NCBI RefSeq assembly: GCF_900115395.1
Contig: NZ_FOWE01000004.1
Location: 186,001-250,000 of the forward strand
Length of the DNA stretch: 64,000 nt
Source: Geodermatophilus obscurus
Lineage (GTDB): Bacteria; Actinomycetota; Actinomycetes; Mycobacteriales; Geodermatophilaceae
Direction of reading: 5' to 3'
This document shows positions 1 to 11,043 of the stretch, piece by piece (positions within the stretch are counted from its first letter, which is position 1; each line of letters begins with the position of its first letter). The position numbers were made by a program, and so were the translations under genes. The notes under the pieces are model-generated. The model had not been told where the DNA came from. It ran no database searches and saw nothing but the letters and a program-made list of their open reading frames with translations.

Positions 1-18
1 GCGACCCCCGCCTCCACG

Positions 19-996
19 ATGGGCCCGTGGCTGCCGTCGGGAGACCTCGGCGACTCCATGAGCGAGGGTCTCGGCCGCGTCGAGGAGGCGCTGGCCGCGG
101 CGGTGACGAGCGAGCACCCGTTCGTCTCCGAGGCCGCCGGTCACCTCATGGCCGCCGGCGGGAAGCGGTTCCGGCCGATGCTGGCGCTGCTGGCCGCCCA
201 CCTCGGCGACGCCGGGGCGCCGGAGGTCGTGCAGGCCGCCGTCGTCTGCGAGCTGACCCACCTGGCCACGCTCTACCACGACGACGTCATGGACGAGGCC
301 GCGGTGCGCCGTGGCGCCCAGAGCGCCAACAGCCGCTGGACCAACAGCGTGGCCATCCTGACCGGTGACCTGCTCTTCGCCCGCGCCTCCGACATCCTCG
401 CCGACCTCGGGCCGGAGGCCGTCCGGATCCAGGCGCGCACCTTCGAGCGGCTGGTCACCGGCCAGATCCGCGAGACCGTCGGGGCCCGCGACGGCGAGGA
501 CCGCGTGGCCCACTACCTCGAGGTGCTGGCCGACAAGACCGGCTCCCTGGTGGCCACCTCGGCCCGCTTCGGCGCCCGGTTCGCCGGCGTCGAGCCGGGG
601 CTCGTCGAGGCGCTGACCCGCTTCGGCGAGGAGGTCGGCGTCGCGTTCCAGCTCTCCGACGACCTGCTCGACATCGTGACCGACGGTGCCTCGGGCAAGT
701 CGCCGGGCACCGACCTGCGCGAGGGCATCGCCACCCTGCCGGCGCTGATCGCCCTCGCCGGTGACGACCCCGCTGACGTGCGGCTGCGCGAGCTGGTCTC
801 CCGCCCGCTGTCCGACGACGGCGAGCACGCCGAGGCGCTGGCGCTGCTGCGCGCCTCCGTGGCCCTCGAGCGGGCCGGCGAGGTGCTGCGCGAGTACGCC
901 GACCGGGCGCGCGCGTCGCTGTCCGGGGTGCCTGCCGGCGAGGTCCGCGAGGCCCTGTCGGCGCTGTGCGACTACGTGGTCACCCGCACCAGCTAG
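19..996 (+). CDS. Trans-polyprenyl diphosphate synthase, 5' end uncertain
   Basis: Elongates an allylic diphosphate with isopentenyl diphosphate; most likely makes the menaquinone side chain. Both aspartate-rich motifs are intact: DDVMD at residues 88-92 and DDLLD at 214-218, with the GGKRFRP substrate motif near residue 47 and a GKSPGTD lysine after the second motif. Length (325 aa) is normal for the family. The frame is open to the window edge, so the true start may lie upstream; an internal ATG at 58 is another option. In many actinobacteria such a gene follows the nuo operon, which would lie outside the window (inference). The next gene starts 15 nt after the stop. Confidence 0.9.
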   Translation: MGPWLPSGDLGDSMSEGLGRVEEALAAAVTSEHPFVSEAAGHLMAAGGKRFRPMLALLAAHLGDAGAPEVVQAAVVCELTHLATLYHDDVMDEAAVRRGAQSANSRWTNSVAILTGDLLFARASDILADLGPEAVRIQARTFERLVTGQIRETVGARDGEDRVAHYLEVLADKTGSLVATSARFGARFAGVEPGLVEALTRFGEEVGVAFQLSDDLLDIVTDGASGKSPGTDLREGIATLPALIALAGDDPADVRLRELVSRPLSDDGEHAEALALLRASVALERAGEVLREYADRARASLSGVPAGEVREALSALCDYVVTRTS

Positions 997-998
997 AC

Positions 999-1064
999 GA
1001 AGGACCCCCCGTGCCCCCCACCGTTCGCAGGCTCACGGCGGGATCCTGCACGGGGGCCGTCCTG
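999..1064 (+). repeat. REP-like GC-rich palindrome, copy A
   Basis: Outer arms AGGACCCCCCGTGC (1001-1014) and GCACGGGGGCCGTCCT (1048-1063) pair with a two-base bulge, and an inner stem CCCACCG/CGGCGGG encloses a short loop. The same plan recurs after nusG, rpoA, truA, the EAL gene and, inverted, before secY. This copy overlaps the ribosome-binding site, start codon and first codons of the lipoprotein gene that begins at 1011. Confidence 0.7.
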
Positions 1065-2255
1065 GCCGCCGTCCTCCTGCTGGCCGGCTGCGGCTCCGGC
1101 TCCGGCTCCGGCGGGGACCTGCCCGGGCGGCAGGAGGACAAGGCCACCGCAGCCCCGGACGGCGCCGCCCCCACCACCCCGGCCGCACCCGCGCTGCAGG
1201 TGGACACCGTCCTCGATGGGCTGGACCACCCCTGGGACGTCGCCCGCGCCCCCGACGGCACGCTGCTGGTCGACGAGCGCGGCGGACGGCTGACCGCGGT
1301 GCTGCCCGACGGCACCGCCCGCGAGCTCGACGCCGACCTCTCCGACCTCTTCGCCGACGGGGAGACCGGGCTGATGGGCCTGACCCTGAGCCCGGCCTTC
1401 GCCGAGGACCGCCGGTTCTACACCTGCCAGGGCGTCGAGGAGGACGGCGGCGCGGAGATCCAGGTGATCACCTGGACCGTGGACGAGGGCTGGACGCGGG
1501 CCACCCGGGTCGCCGACCCGCTGCTCGGCGACATCCCGGTCAACGAGTCCACCGGCCGGCACGGCGGCTGCCGGGTGCGCTTCGACCCCACCGGCGCGCT
1601 GCTGGTCGGCACCGGCGACAACGCCGTCGGCAGCACCCCGCAGGACCTCGGCACGCTCGCCGGCAAGGTCCTGCGCATCGACCCGGTCACCGGTGACCCC
1701 GCCGACGGCAACCCCTTCGCCGACGACCCCGACCCGGTCACCCGCCTGCTGCTGTCCTACGGGCACCGCAACGTGCAGGGCCTCGCCGTCCGGCCGGGCA
1801 GCGGGCAGGTCCTCACCGTCGAGCAGGGCCCCGACCGCGACGACGAGGTCAACCTGTCGGTGCCGGGGGCCAACTACGGCTGGGACCCCGACGGCTCCGG
1901 CGGCCGCTACGACGAGAGCGTCCCGATGACCGACCCGGAGCTGCCCGGCGCCGTCCCGGCCGTCTGGTCCTCCGGGGACCCGACCATCGCCACCAGCGGC
2001 GCGGACTTCCTCAGCGGCCCGCAGTGGGGCGCCTACGACGGCGTGCTGCTCGTCGGCGTGCAGAAGGACACCGGCGTGCTGGCCCTGCGCCTCGACGACG
2101 CCGGCCGGCTGGTCGAGCAGTTCCGCCTGCCCGAGCTGGAGGACACCTACGGCCGGGTGCGCTCACCGGTGCTCGGCGCGGACGGCGCGCTCTACCTGAC
2201 CACCGACAACGGCGAGGGCGACGACCGCCTGCTCCGTGTGACGCCGGCCGGGTAG
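1011..2255 (+). CDS. PQQ-dependent sugar dehydrogenase-like lipoprotein
   Basis: Soluble glucose/aldose dehydrogenase family beta-propeller, expected to oxidise sugars with PQQ on the outer face of the membrane. Family signatures seen: LDHPWDVARAPDG near the mature N-terminus, a GLMGLTLSP strand, GHRNVQGLAVRP, and EQGPDRDDEVN followed by GANYGWD. A lipoprotein signal ends in LLAGC (Cys27), followed by a Gly/Ser-rich linker. GTG start chosen because GAAGGA lies six bases upstream; the frame is also open upstream inside the previous gene. The first codons overlap a dispersed repeat. Substrate is not readable from the sequence, and I see no pqq genes in the window. Confidence 0.85.
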   Translation: MPPTVRRLTAGSCTGAVLAAVLLLAGCGSGSGSGGDLPGRQEDKATAAPDGAAPTTPAAPALQVDTVLDGLDHPWDVARAPDGTLLVDERGGRLTAVLPDGTARELDADLSDLFADGETGLMGLTLSPAFAEDRRFYTCQGVEEDGGAEIQVITWTVDEGWTRATRVADPLLGDIPVNESTGRHGGCRVRFDPTGALLVGTGDNAVGSTPQDLGTLAGKVLRIDPVTGDPADGNPFADDPDPVTRLLLSYGHRNVQGLAVRPGSGQVLTVEQGPDRDDEVNLSVPGANYGWDPDGSGGRYDESVPMTDPELPGAVPAVWSSGDPTIATSGADFLSGPQWGAYDGVLLVGVQKDTGVLALRLDDAGRLVEQFRLPELEDTYGRVRSPVLGADGALYLTTDNGEGDDRLLRVTPAG

Positions 2256-2263
2256 GCGACGAC

Positions 2264-2833
2264 GTGGCGGAGTCGGCCGGCGTGCCTCCCCAGGCCACGG
2301 TCCTGCTGGTGACCGGCGCCCAGGCCTCGGGGAAGTCCACGGTCGGGCGTGCGGTGGCCGCGCGGGCGTCGCGGGGCGTCTTCCTCGACGGGGACACGTT
2401 CTGGCAGGCGGTGGTCTCCGGCCGCGCGGACGTCGGCGAGCAGCCGACCGCCGAGGCGCTCGAGCAGCTGCACCTGCGCTACCGCGCGCTGGGCCTGGCG
2501 GCCCGGGTCTACGCCGAGGCGGGCTTCACCACCGTCGTGGCCGACAACGTGTACGGCGAGGCGGTCGCCGTCGTGCGCGCCGCGGTCGCCCCGCTCCGCC
2601 TCCTGACCGTCGCCCTCGTCCCGTCGCCCGAGGCGGTCGCGGCGCGCGAGCGGGCACGGCGCTCGGGCGCCTACGCCCTCTGGGAGGGCCCCGGGCGCGG
2701 CCTGCTCGACGCGGTGCGCACCTTCGACGCGTGGGTGCGTGCCACGCCGGCCGACCTCCACCACGACTCCACCGCGGAGACCCCCGACCAGACGGCGGCC
2801 GCCGTGCACGGGTGGCTGCTGACGGCCCGGTAG
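2264..2833 (+). CDS. Small P-loop kinase/phosphotransferase-like protein
   Basis: A 189-residue AAA_33-type ATP-binding protein. A Walker A motif GAQASGKST lies near residue 20, followed by a hydrophobic strand ending in DGDTFW, a pattern found in gluconokinase- and chloramphenicol phosphotransferase-like small kinases. The substrate cannot be named. GTG start at 2264 is 8 nt after the preceding stop; GTG at 2282 is an alternative, and no strong ribosome-binding site is seen for either. The stop codon is one base away from that of the convergent flavin protein gene. Confidence 0.75.
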   Translation: MAESAGVPPQATVLLVTGAQASGKSTVGRAVAARASRGVFLDGDTFWQAVVSGRADVGEQPTAEALEQLHLRYRALGLAARVYAEAGFTTVVADNVYGEAVAVVRAAVAPLRLLTVALVPSPEAVAARERARRSGAYALWEGPGRGLLDAVRTFDAWVRATPADLHHDSTAETPDQTAAAVHGWLLTAR

Positions 2834-2834
2834 C

Positions 2835-3497
2835 TCAGCCGAGCCGCCGGCCCGACACCCGGCCGGGCACCGGGACGGCCGGGTCCAGCAGCGGGTCGGG
2901 TACCGGCTCGCCGACGACGGTCCGCACCGGCAGCACCCCGGCCCACACCGGCGCGGCCAGGTCGCGCTCGTCGTCGACGGGCGGGCCGGTGCGCACCTTG
3001 ACGCTGGCCTCGGCGAGGTCGAGCGTGAGCAGCGCCGTCGCCGCCAGCTCCCGGCGGTCCGGCTGCCGGGTGGCCGTCCAGGAGCCCGGCGCCAGGTGCT
3101 CGGTGAGCACCTCCAGCCCGAGCAGCCGCTCGGCCGGGTCGGTCACCACGCGGGCCGCACCGTGCACGACGGCGCAGCGGTAGTTCATCGAGTGGTGGAA
3201 CGCCGAGCGGGCGTACACGAGGCCGTCGACGTGCGTGACGGTGAAGCAGACCGGCGCCTCGGCCGCCGCGGCCCGCAGCGTGGCCGCACCGGTGGAGCCG
3301 TGCAGGTAGAGGGTGTCGCCCCGCCGCCCGTACCCGGTGGGCAGCACCACGGGCGCGCCGTCGAGGACGACACCGAGGTGGCCGACGAGGCCGGCGTCGA
3401 GGACGGCGTACAGCTCGCCCCGGTCGGTGCGGGCGCGCTGGGCGCCCCGGCGGACGGTGCTGCGGTCGGTGGGGGAGAGCGGCGGTGCGGCGGTCAC
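2835..3497 (-). CDS. Pyridoxamine 5'-phosphate oxidase family (NimA-like) flavoprotein
   Basis: FMN-binding split-barrel protein of about 220 residues. The N-terminal RRGAQRARTDRGELYAVLDAG, the GxLxLHGSTGA strand and the HHSMNYRCAVVHGAAR segment match nitroimidazole-resistance-like members of the PNPOx superfamily, not biosynthetic PdxH. Start is the GTG giving VTAAPPLSPTDRS. It diverges from the MocR-type regulator gene, which sits 81 bp away across a perfect inverted repeat, so it is a probable regulatory target. True substrate unknown; a role in B6 vitamer or flavin chemistry is inference from the neighbour. Confidence 0.85.
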   Translation of the reverse strand: MTAAPPLSPTDRSTVRRGAQRARTDRGELYAVLDAGLVGHLGVVLDGAPVVLPTGYGRRGDTLYLHGSTGAATLRAAAAEAPVCFTVTHVDGLVYARSAFHHSMNYRCAVVHGAARVVTDPAERLLGLEVLTEHLAPGSWTATRQPDRRELAATALLTLDLAEASVKVRTGPPVDDERDLAAPVWAGVLPVRTVVGEPVPDPLLDPAVPVPGRVSGRRLG

Positions 3498-3516
3498 GTC
3501 GCCAGCCTCCGGGCTG

Positions 3517-3565
3517 CAGTGGCCTCCCGGAAGGGCCAGTACGCTGCCGTTCCACCAGGCCACTG
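3517..3565. promoter_or_regulatory. Probable MocR operator over the divergent promoter
   Basis: Perfect 9-bp inverted repeat CAGTGGCCT (3517-3525) and AGGCCACTG (3557-3565), centres 40 bp apart (about four helical turns). Exactly between them is TACGCT (3540-3545), a good -10 box for the regulator gene; the left arm falls where its -35 would be and the right arm just after its start point. This geometry suits autoregulation by a dimer. The AGTGG core resembles that reported for actinobacterial PdxR regulators, from memory. Confidence 0.55.
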
Positions 3566-3578
3566 GAGGAGGACCCGC

Positions 3579-4997
3579 GTGGACGTGCCGCCCGTCGTGC
3601 TCGAGCGCGGGTCCGCCCGCCCGCTGGCCACGCAGCTCGCCGACGCCCTGCGTGCCGCGGCGGCCGGCGGCTCCCTGCGCCCCGGCGACCGGCTGCCCTC
3701 CACCCGTGAGCTCGCCACGGCCCTGCGGGTGAGCCGGACCGTCACCGCCGCCGCCTACGACCAGCTGGTCGCCGAGGGCTGGGCCGCCGGCCGCCGCGGC
3801 GCGGGCACCTTCGTCGTCGGCGCCGCTCCCTCCGGGAGCGTGCCGGCCACCGCCGCTCCCGAGGTCCCCGCCGAGCCCCCGGCGGTGGTCGACCTGCGAG
3901 CGGGCTCGCCCTGCCTCGAGGTGCTCGACCGGGCCGCGTGGCGACGGGCGTGGCGGGCCGCCGGCGACGCCCCGCCCGACGCCCGCCCCGACCCCGCGGG
4001 CGACCCCGCGTTCCGGGCCGCCGTCACCGGGCACCTGCTGCGGCACCGGGGACTGCCGGTCGACCCGACCGCGGTGCTGGCCACCGCGGGCACGTCCGCG
4101 GCGGTGGGCGAGGTGGCCCGGCTCCTGCCGCCCGGCAGCCGGGTCGGCGTCGAGGACCCCGGCTACCAGCGGGCGGCCGGGGCGCTGCGCGCCGCCGGGG
4201 TCGAGGTGGTGCCCTGCCCGGTCGACGACGACGGCCTGGTCGTCGACGCCGTCCCGGACGGGCTGGCCGCCGTCTACTGCACCCCCGCGCACCAGTGGCC
4301 GCTCGGGCGGCGGATGCCGGCGGCGCGGCGGATGGCGCTGGTCGCCCGGGCGCGCGCCGAGGGCTGGTTCGTCCTCGAGGACGACTACGACGGCGAGCTG
4401 CGCTACGACGTCGCCCCGCTGCCGCTGCTCGCCGCGCTCGCCCCGGACGTCGTCGTGCACCTCGGCACGAGCAGCAAGACGGTCAGCCCGACCCTCGGCG
4501 TCGGCTGGCTGGTGGCACCGCCGGCACTGCGGGCGGACCTGCTGGCCCGGCGGACGGCGACCGGCACCCGGCCGGCGCGCGCCGGGCAGCGGGTGCTGGC
4601 GGCGCTGGCCGGGTCCGGGGACCTGTCCCGGCACCTGCGGCGGCTGCGGCGGGAGCTCGCCGCGCGGCGCGCGGTGCTGACCGGGGAGCTGACCCGGCAC
4701 GGCGTGCACGTGGCCGGGGACCCGGCCGGCGCGCACGTCTTCGTGCCGCTGTCCGACCGGGACACCGAGGAGGCCGTCGTCGCCGGGGCGGCCGCGCGGG
4801 GCCTCGCCGTCGACGGCCTCGCCCGGCACCTCGCCGGCCCCGGGCCGCACCGGCCGGCCGCCGGCCTGGTCCTCGGCTTCGCCGCCCCCTCGCGCGCCGA
4901 GCTCGTCCGCGCCCTCCCCGTGCTGGCGGACCTGCTGCAGAGGGGCCGGGACGCGGACGGCCCGCCCCCCAGGGGGAGCGGGCCGTCCGTGCGATGA
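3579..4997 (+). CDS. MocR/PdxR-type regulator (GntR HTH plus aminotransferase fold)
   Basis: A 472-residue fusion: an N-terminal GntR winged helix (about residues 1-75, with RPGDRLPSTRELATALRVSR) joined by an Ala/Pro linker to a fold-type I aminotransferase domain. The PLP-binding lysine is K300 in SSKTVSP, and DDYDGELRY is the typical MocR segment before it. Such proteins usually act as PLP-sensing transcription factors. GTG start preceded by GGAGGAGG. The last 15 codons are built from a perfect GC-rich hairpin. Convergent with korB; the two stop codons are only three bases apart. Confidence 0.9.
   Translation: MDVPPVVLERGSARPLATQLADALRAAAAGGSLRPGDRLPSTRELATALRVSRTVTAAAYDQLVAEGWAAGRRGAGTFVVGAAPSGSVPATAAPEVPAEPPAVVDLRAGSPCLEVLDRAAWRRAWRAAGDAPPDARPDPAGDPAFRAAVTGHLLRHRGLPVDPTAVLATAGTSAAVGEVARLLPPGSRVGVEDPGYQRAAGALRAAGVEVVPCPVDDDGLVVDAVPDGLAAVYCTPAHQWPLGRRMPAARRMALVARARAEGWFVLEDDYDGELRYDVAPLPLLAALAPDVVVHLGTSSKTVSPTLGVGWLVAPPALRADLLARRTATGTRPARAGQRVLAALAGSGDLSRHLRRLRRELAARRAVLTGELTRHGVHVAGDPAGAHVFVPLSDRDTEEAVVAGAAARGLAVDGLARHLAGPGPHRPAAGLVLGFAAPSRAELVRALPVLADLLQRGRDADGPPPRGSGPSVR
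4954..4989. terminator. Bidirectional terminator hairpin inside the regulator 3' end
   Basis: Arms CGGACGGCCCGC (4954-4965) and GCGGGCCGTCCG (4978-4989) are perfect complements; CCCCC and GGGGG extend the stem inward. It lies before the stop codon, so it encodes the Gly/Pro/Arg tail of the regulator. No T-tract follows. It can serve both convergent genes. Confidence 0.6.
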
Positions 4998-5000
4998 CCG

Positions 5001-8053
<3,053 letters not shown>

Positions 8054-8077
8054 CAGGCGTGTTACCTCCAGCGGCCG

Positions 8078-8083
8078 AGGTTA
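8078..8083 (-). promoter_or_regulatory. -10 box for korAB
   Basis: TAACCT on the minus strand, about 25 bases before the korA ATG with a GGAGGT site between. No convincing -35 hexamer. The same TAACCT box precedes the EAL gene and secY in this window. Confidence 0.4.
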
Positions 8084-8267
8084 CGTGCCGGTGTCGCGGC
8101 CGGGCCCGTGAGGCGGATCACGAGGACGGCCGGAACGCCCGGTGCATCGCGGGTTCCCGACCAGCCCAACCCCGCACGGGCGGCGCCCATTCCGGACGGC
8201 GCCGTCCGTGAGAGGGATCGCAACCGGACGCGGGGAACGGCGGTCCCCGTCGTTCCGTTCTCGGGGG

Positions 8268-9155
8268 GTGCGGCGATGGGGCAACGGGGTGCGGACCGCC
8301 CTCCTGCTGGGGCTGATGGCCGGCCTCGTGCTCGCCGCCGGCGGTCTCGTCGGGGGGCGGACCGGGCTGCTCGTCGCGCTCGTGGTCGCCCTCGGTGTGA
8401 ACGGGTGGGCCTGGTACCGCTCCGACCGGCTGGCGCTGCGGGCCATGCGCGCCTTCCCCGTCACCGAGACGCAGGCACCGGGTCTGTACGCGGTGGTCCG
8501 CGAGCTGGCGACGCGAGCCCGGCAGCCGATGCCGCGGCTCTACGTCAGCCCCACCGACCAGCCCAACGCCTTCGCCACCGGCCGCACACCGCGGCGCGCC
8601 GCGGTCTGCTGCACGCAGGGCGTCCTGGAGCTGCTCGACCGCCGCCAGCTGCGCGCCGTCCTCGCCCACGAGCTCTCGCACGTCTACAACCGCGACGTCC
8701 TGCTCGGCTCGGTCGCCGGCGCGCTGGCCGCGGTCGTCACCTACCTGGCGCACCTGGCGACGTTCAGCGCCCTGTTCGGCGGGCGCTCCGAGGAGCGGGA
8801 GGGCGGCGGGCTGGTCGGCACGCTGCTGCTGGTCCTGCTCGGGCCGCTGGCCGCGGGCCTGGTGCGGCTCGCGGTCAGCCGCAGCCGCGAGTACGAGGCC
8901 GACGCCGACGGCGCCCGGCTCTCCGGCGACCCGCTGGCCCTCGCGGCGGCGCTGCGCCGCATCGGCGAGGGCGCCGCGGCCCGCCCGCTGCCGGCCGACG
9001 ACCGGCTGGTCGCCCAGAGCCACCTCATGATCGTCGCGCCGTGCCGGGCGACCGGGCTGGCGGCGCTGTTCGCCACCCACCCGCCGATGGCCGAGCGGAT
9101 CGCCCGCCTGGAGCGGATGGCGCAGGAGCCCGGCGGCGACGTCCGGGCCGGCTGA
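8268..9155 (+). CDS. M48 family membrane metalloprotease, HtpX-like
   Basis: Integral membrane zinc endopeptidase that in related proteins degrades misfolded membrane proteins. Two N-terminal hydrophobic segments (about residues 8-45) precede the catalytic domain; AHELSHVYNRD carries HExxH (His134, Glu135, His138) and SREYEADADG supplies the third zinc ligand (Glu208). Another hydrophobic stretch lies between them, and the C-terminal FATHPPMAERIARL helix is typical of HtpX. 295 aa from the GTG at 8268, chosen because VRRWGNGVRTALLLG matches the usual N-terminus; GTG 8289 is possible. No close ribosome-binding site. It stands alone, divergent from korA. Confidence 0.9.
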   Translation: MRRWGNGVRTALLLGLMAGLVLAAGGLVGGRTGLLVALVVALGVNGWAWYRSDRLALRAMRAFPVTETQAPGLYAVVRELATRARQPMPRLYVSPTDQPNAFATGRTPRRAAVCCTQGVLELLDRRQLRAVLAHELSHVYNRDVLLGSVAGALAAVVTYLAHLATFSALFGGRSEEREGGGLVGTLLLVLLGPLAAGLVRLAVSRSREYEADADGARLSGDPLALAAALRRIGEGAAARPLPADDRLVAQSHLMIVAPCRATGLAALFATHPPMAERIARLERMAQEPGGDVRAG

Positions 9156-9164
9156 CCCGACCGG

Positions 9165-9278
9165 TCACCGCACGCCGACGACCCGGGGCGCGTCGACGCC
9201 GACCCGCACCCCGTCCGGGCTCCGGGCCGGCACGCGCCCGGCGACCTGCTCGAGCACGGCCCGGCGGGCCGGTGTCAC
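9165..9278 (-). pseudogene. Possible N-terminal fragment of a uridine kinase-like gene
   Basis: A 37-codon reading frame downstream of the broken esterase: GTG start, then TPARRAVLEQVAGRV and GVRVGVDAP. This resembles the start of actinobacterial uridine kinase-like P-loop proteins, where RVxVDG would be followed by DGxGKT; here the match stops just before the P-loop and the frame terminates. Probably debris of a deleted gene, but it is short and may be chance. Confidence 0.3.
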
Positions 9279-9316
9279 CGCTGGTCCGGGCTGCCGGCGG
9301 CTCACGGCTCCGGCCC

Positions 9317-10256
9317 TCAGCGGGAGGCCGGGACGCTGCCGAAGGACTCCGCCAGACGGCGGCCGATGAGCCGGCGTGCCTCGTGCGCGTCGTCGATGAG
9401 GCCACCGAGCAGCACGAAGGGGTGCACCTGCCCGGCGAAGCACGCGTACTCGGTCGGGACGCCGGCCTCGGCCAGTGCCCGGGCGTACGCGGCACCCTCG
9501 TCGACGAGGGGGATCGCACTCGGCGGTGACCACCGTCGCCGGTGCGAGCCCGCCCAGGTCCGTGGTCACCGCCGGGGACAGCCGCGGGTCGGACCGGTCG
9601 GCGTCGCCGCCGTAGGCCGTGAGGAACCAGTCGATGTCGCGGTGGGTGAGGAAGTGGCCGTCCCCGTAGGTGTCGTAGCTCCCGGTGCGCCCGGTGCTGG
9701 CGTCGACCAGGGGGTAGATCAGCACCTGGTGCGCCAGCGGCGGCCGGGCTCCGCGCAACGCCTGGGCGATCCCGGCCGCCAGGTTCCCCCCTGCGCTGTC
9801 GCCGGCGACGGCGACCCGCGCGCTGTCCGTCCCGAGGCCTGCCGAGCCGTCGAGCAGGGCGCGGGTGACGGCGAGGCAGTCGTCGAACGCCGCGGGGAAC
9901 GGCGCCTCCGGTGCCCGGCGGTAGTCGACCGACACGACCACCGACCCGGAGTACCGGGCGAGGTCGCGGCAGGTCGTGTCGTGCGTGTCCAGGTCGCCCA
10001 GCACCCAGCCGCCGCCGTGGAAGTACGCCACGGCCGGCAGACCGTCGTCGGCGGTGGGGCGGTAGACGCGGACGGGGAGGTCGCCGGCCGGACCGGGGAC
10101 GGTGGTGTCCCGGACCTCCGCCAGGGCGGCGGGCTCCCCGGTCAGCGGGACGACGGCGGCGAGCTGGGCGCGGTTCTCCTCCACCGTGCAGGTGTCCAGC
10201 GGAGGGGCGTCGGCGACCATGTCGAGGAAGGCCCGGGCCTGCGGGTGTACCGGCAT
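9317..10256 (-). pseudogene. Alpha/beta hydrolase (HSL/acetyl-esterase type), single-base frameshift
   Basis: Carboxylic ester hydrolase fold. Intact up to the final third: AYFHGGGWVLGD (oxyanion hole) and VAGDSAGGNLAAG (nucleophile). After AECDP the frame breaks in a five-base G run on the plus strand (9508-9512). Dropping one base restores DPLVDEGAAYARALAEAG, then QVHPF with the catalytic His, and a natural stop at 9317, giving a 312-residue protein with Ser, Asp and His all present. Either a recent mutation or a sequencing error. The ATG lies six bases after TACCGT, suggesting a leaderless transcript. Confidence 0.85.
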
Positions 10257-10480
10257 GGCCGGACGGTAGGGAGACCGCGGACGGCCCGGGTACCCCCGTC
10301 CAGGGGGATCCGGCGCACCGCGGGACGGTCAGCGGTGGTCGAACCGGTACGTGGTCTCCGGCTGCCGCTCCGCGCACTGGCACGGCGCCGTCCGCGGACC
10401 CCACCCGACCGTTCCGAGGGGCGGTGGGACGTCGGGACGATCTCGGCCGCGACCGCATCCGGGACGGGTGTCCCGGTCGC

Positions 10481-10990
10481 TCAGCCCGAGTGCGTGGGCT
10501 GGTGGGTGGTGAGCTCGAGCAGGAGTTCGACTGCACGGTGTGTTCCGCCCTCGCAGCGCACCAGCTCGCCGAGCTCGGTGGCCCTGCGGGACATCGAGGC
10601 GTCCGATCCCGTCGCCTCGACTGCCTCGATGAGGCGTCCGGCGGTGGGTCGCCGCTGTGGGACGGGGTCCGGGGAGACCCCGAGAGCCCGCATCCGCCCG
10701 GACCAGAACGGCTGGTCGCCGGTGGAGGGACAGGTCACCCGTGGCCGTCCGGCGAGCAGCGCGGCGGCTGTCGTGCCTGCTCCGTGGGGTCCTGGCCCCG
10801 CATGCTCCCGAAGCCGACGTGGATCGGCGGTGCTCCGCCGTCGAGGAACTCGGCGAGTGCCGGCGACGGACCCTGGCCCGCGGCGGCCGAGGTCCAGTAC
10901 CCGGTGACAGGCGCGTGTGCGGGGCCAGTCGGACGGCTGCGGCAGGACGTGGCGGCTGAACGCCTGCAGCACACGCGCGCTCCTGCGGCT
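10481..10990 (-). pseudogene. Decayed glycosyltransferase (UGT/sterol glucosyltransferase-like) remnant
   Basis: Pieces of a GT1-family C-terminal half lie in different frames. First comes RVLQAFSRHVLPQPSDWP, then after a frame change HAPVTGYWTS and PIHVGFGSMRGQDP, then PHGAGTTAAALLAGRP and GDQPFWSGRMRALGV through to a stop at 10481. The sixty or so residues normally lying between GFGSM and HHGGAGTT are missing, and the join is abrupt. No N-terminal domain is found; the YajQ-family gene ends at 11044. Non-functional; shows that this segment has been losing accessory genes. The 224 bp to the right-hand esterase start hold nothing I recognise. Confidence 0.75.
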
Positions 10991-11043
10991 CGGTGCGGAC
11001 CGAGCCGCAGTGCCGACGTGCTGAGTCGCGGTCGTCCGCCGGA

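Noticed and set aside
966..1010. Upstream start for the sugar dehydrogenase lipoprotein at 966
   Set aside because: It would overlap the polyprenyl synthase and put 15 polar residues before the signal peptide; GTG 1011 has a spaced GAAGGA.
8084..8267. Extra gene between korA and the M48 protease
   Set aside because: Frames there are N-terminal extensions without support; only promoter-like DNA is seen.
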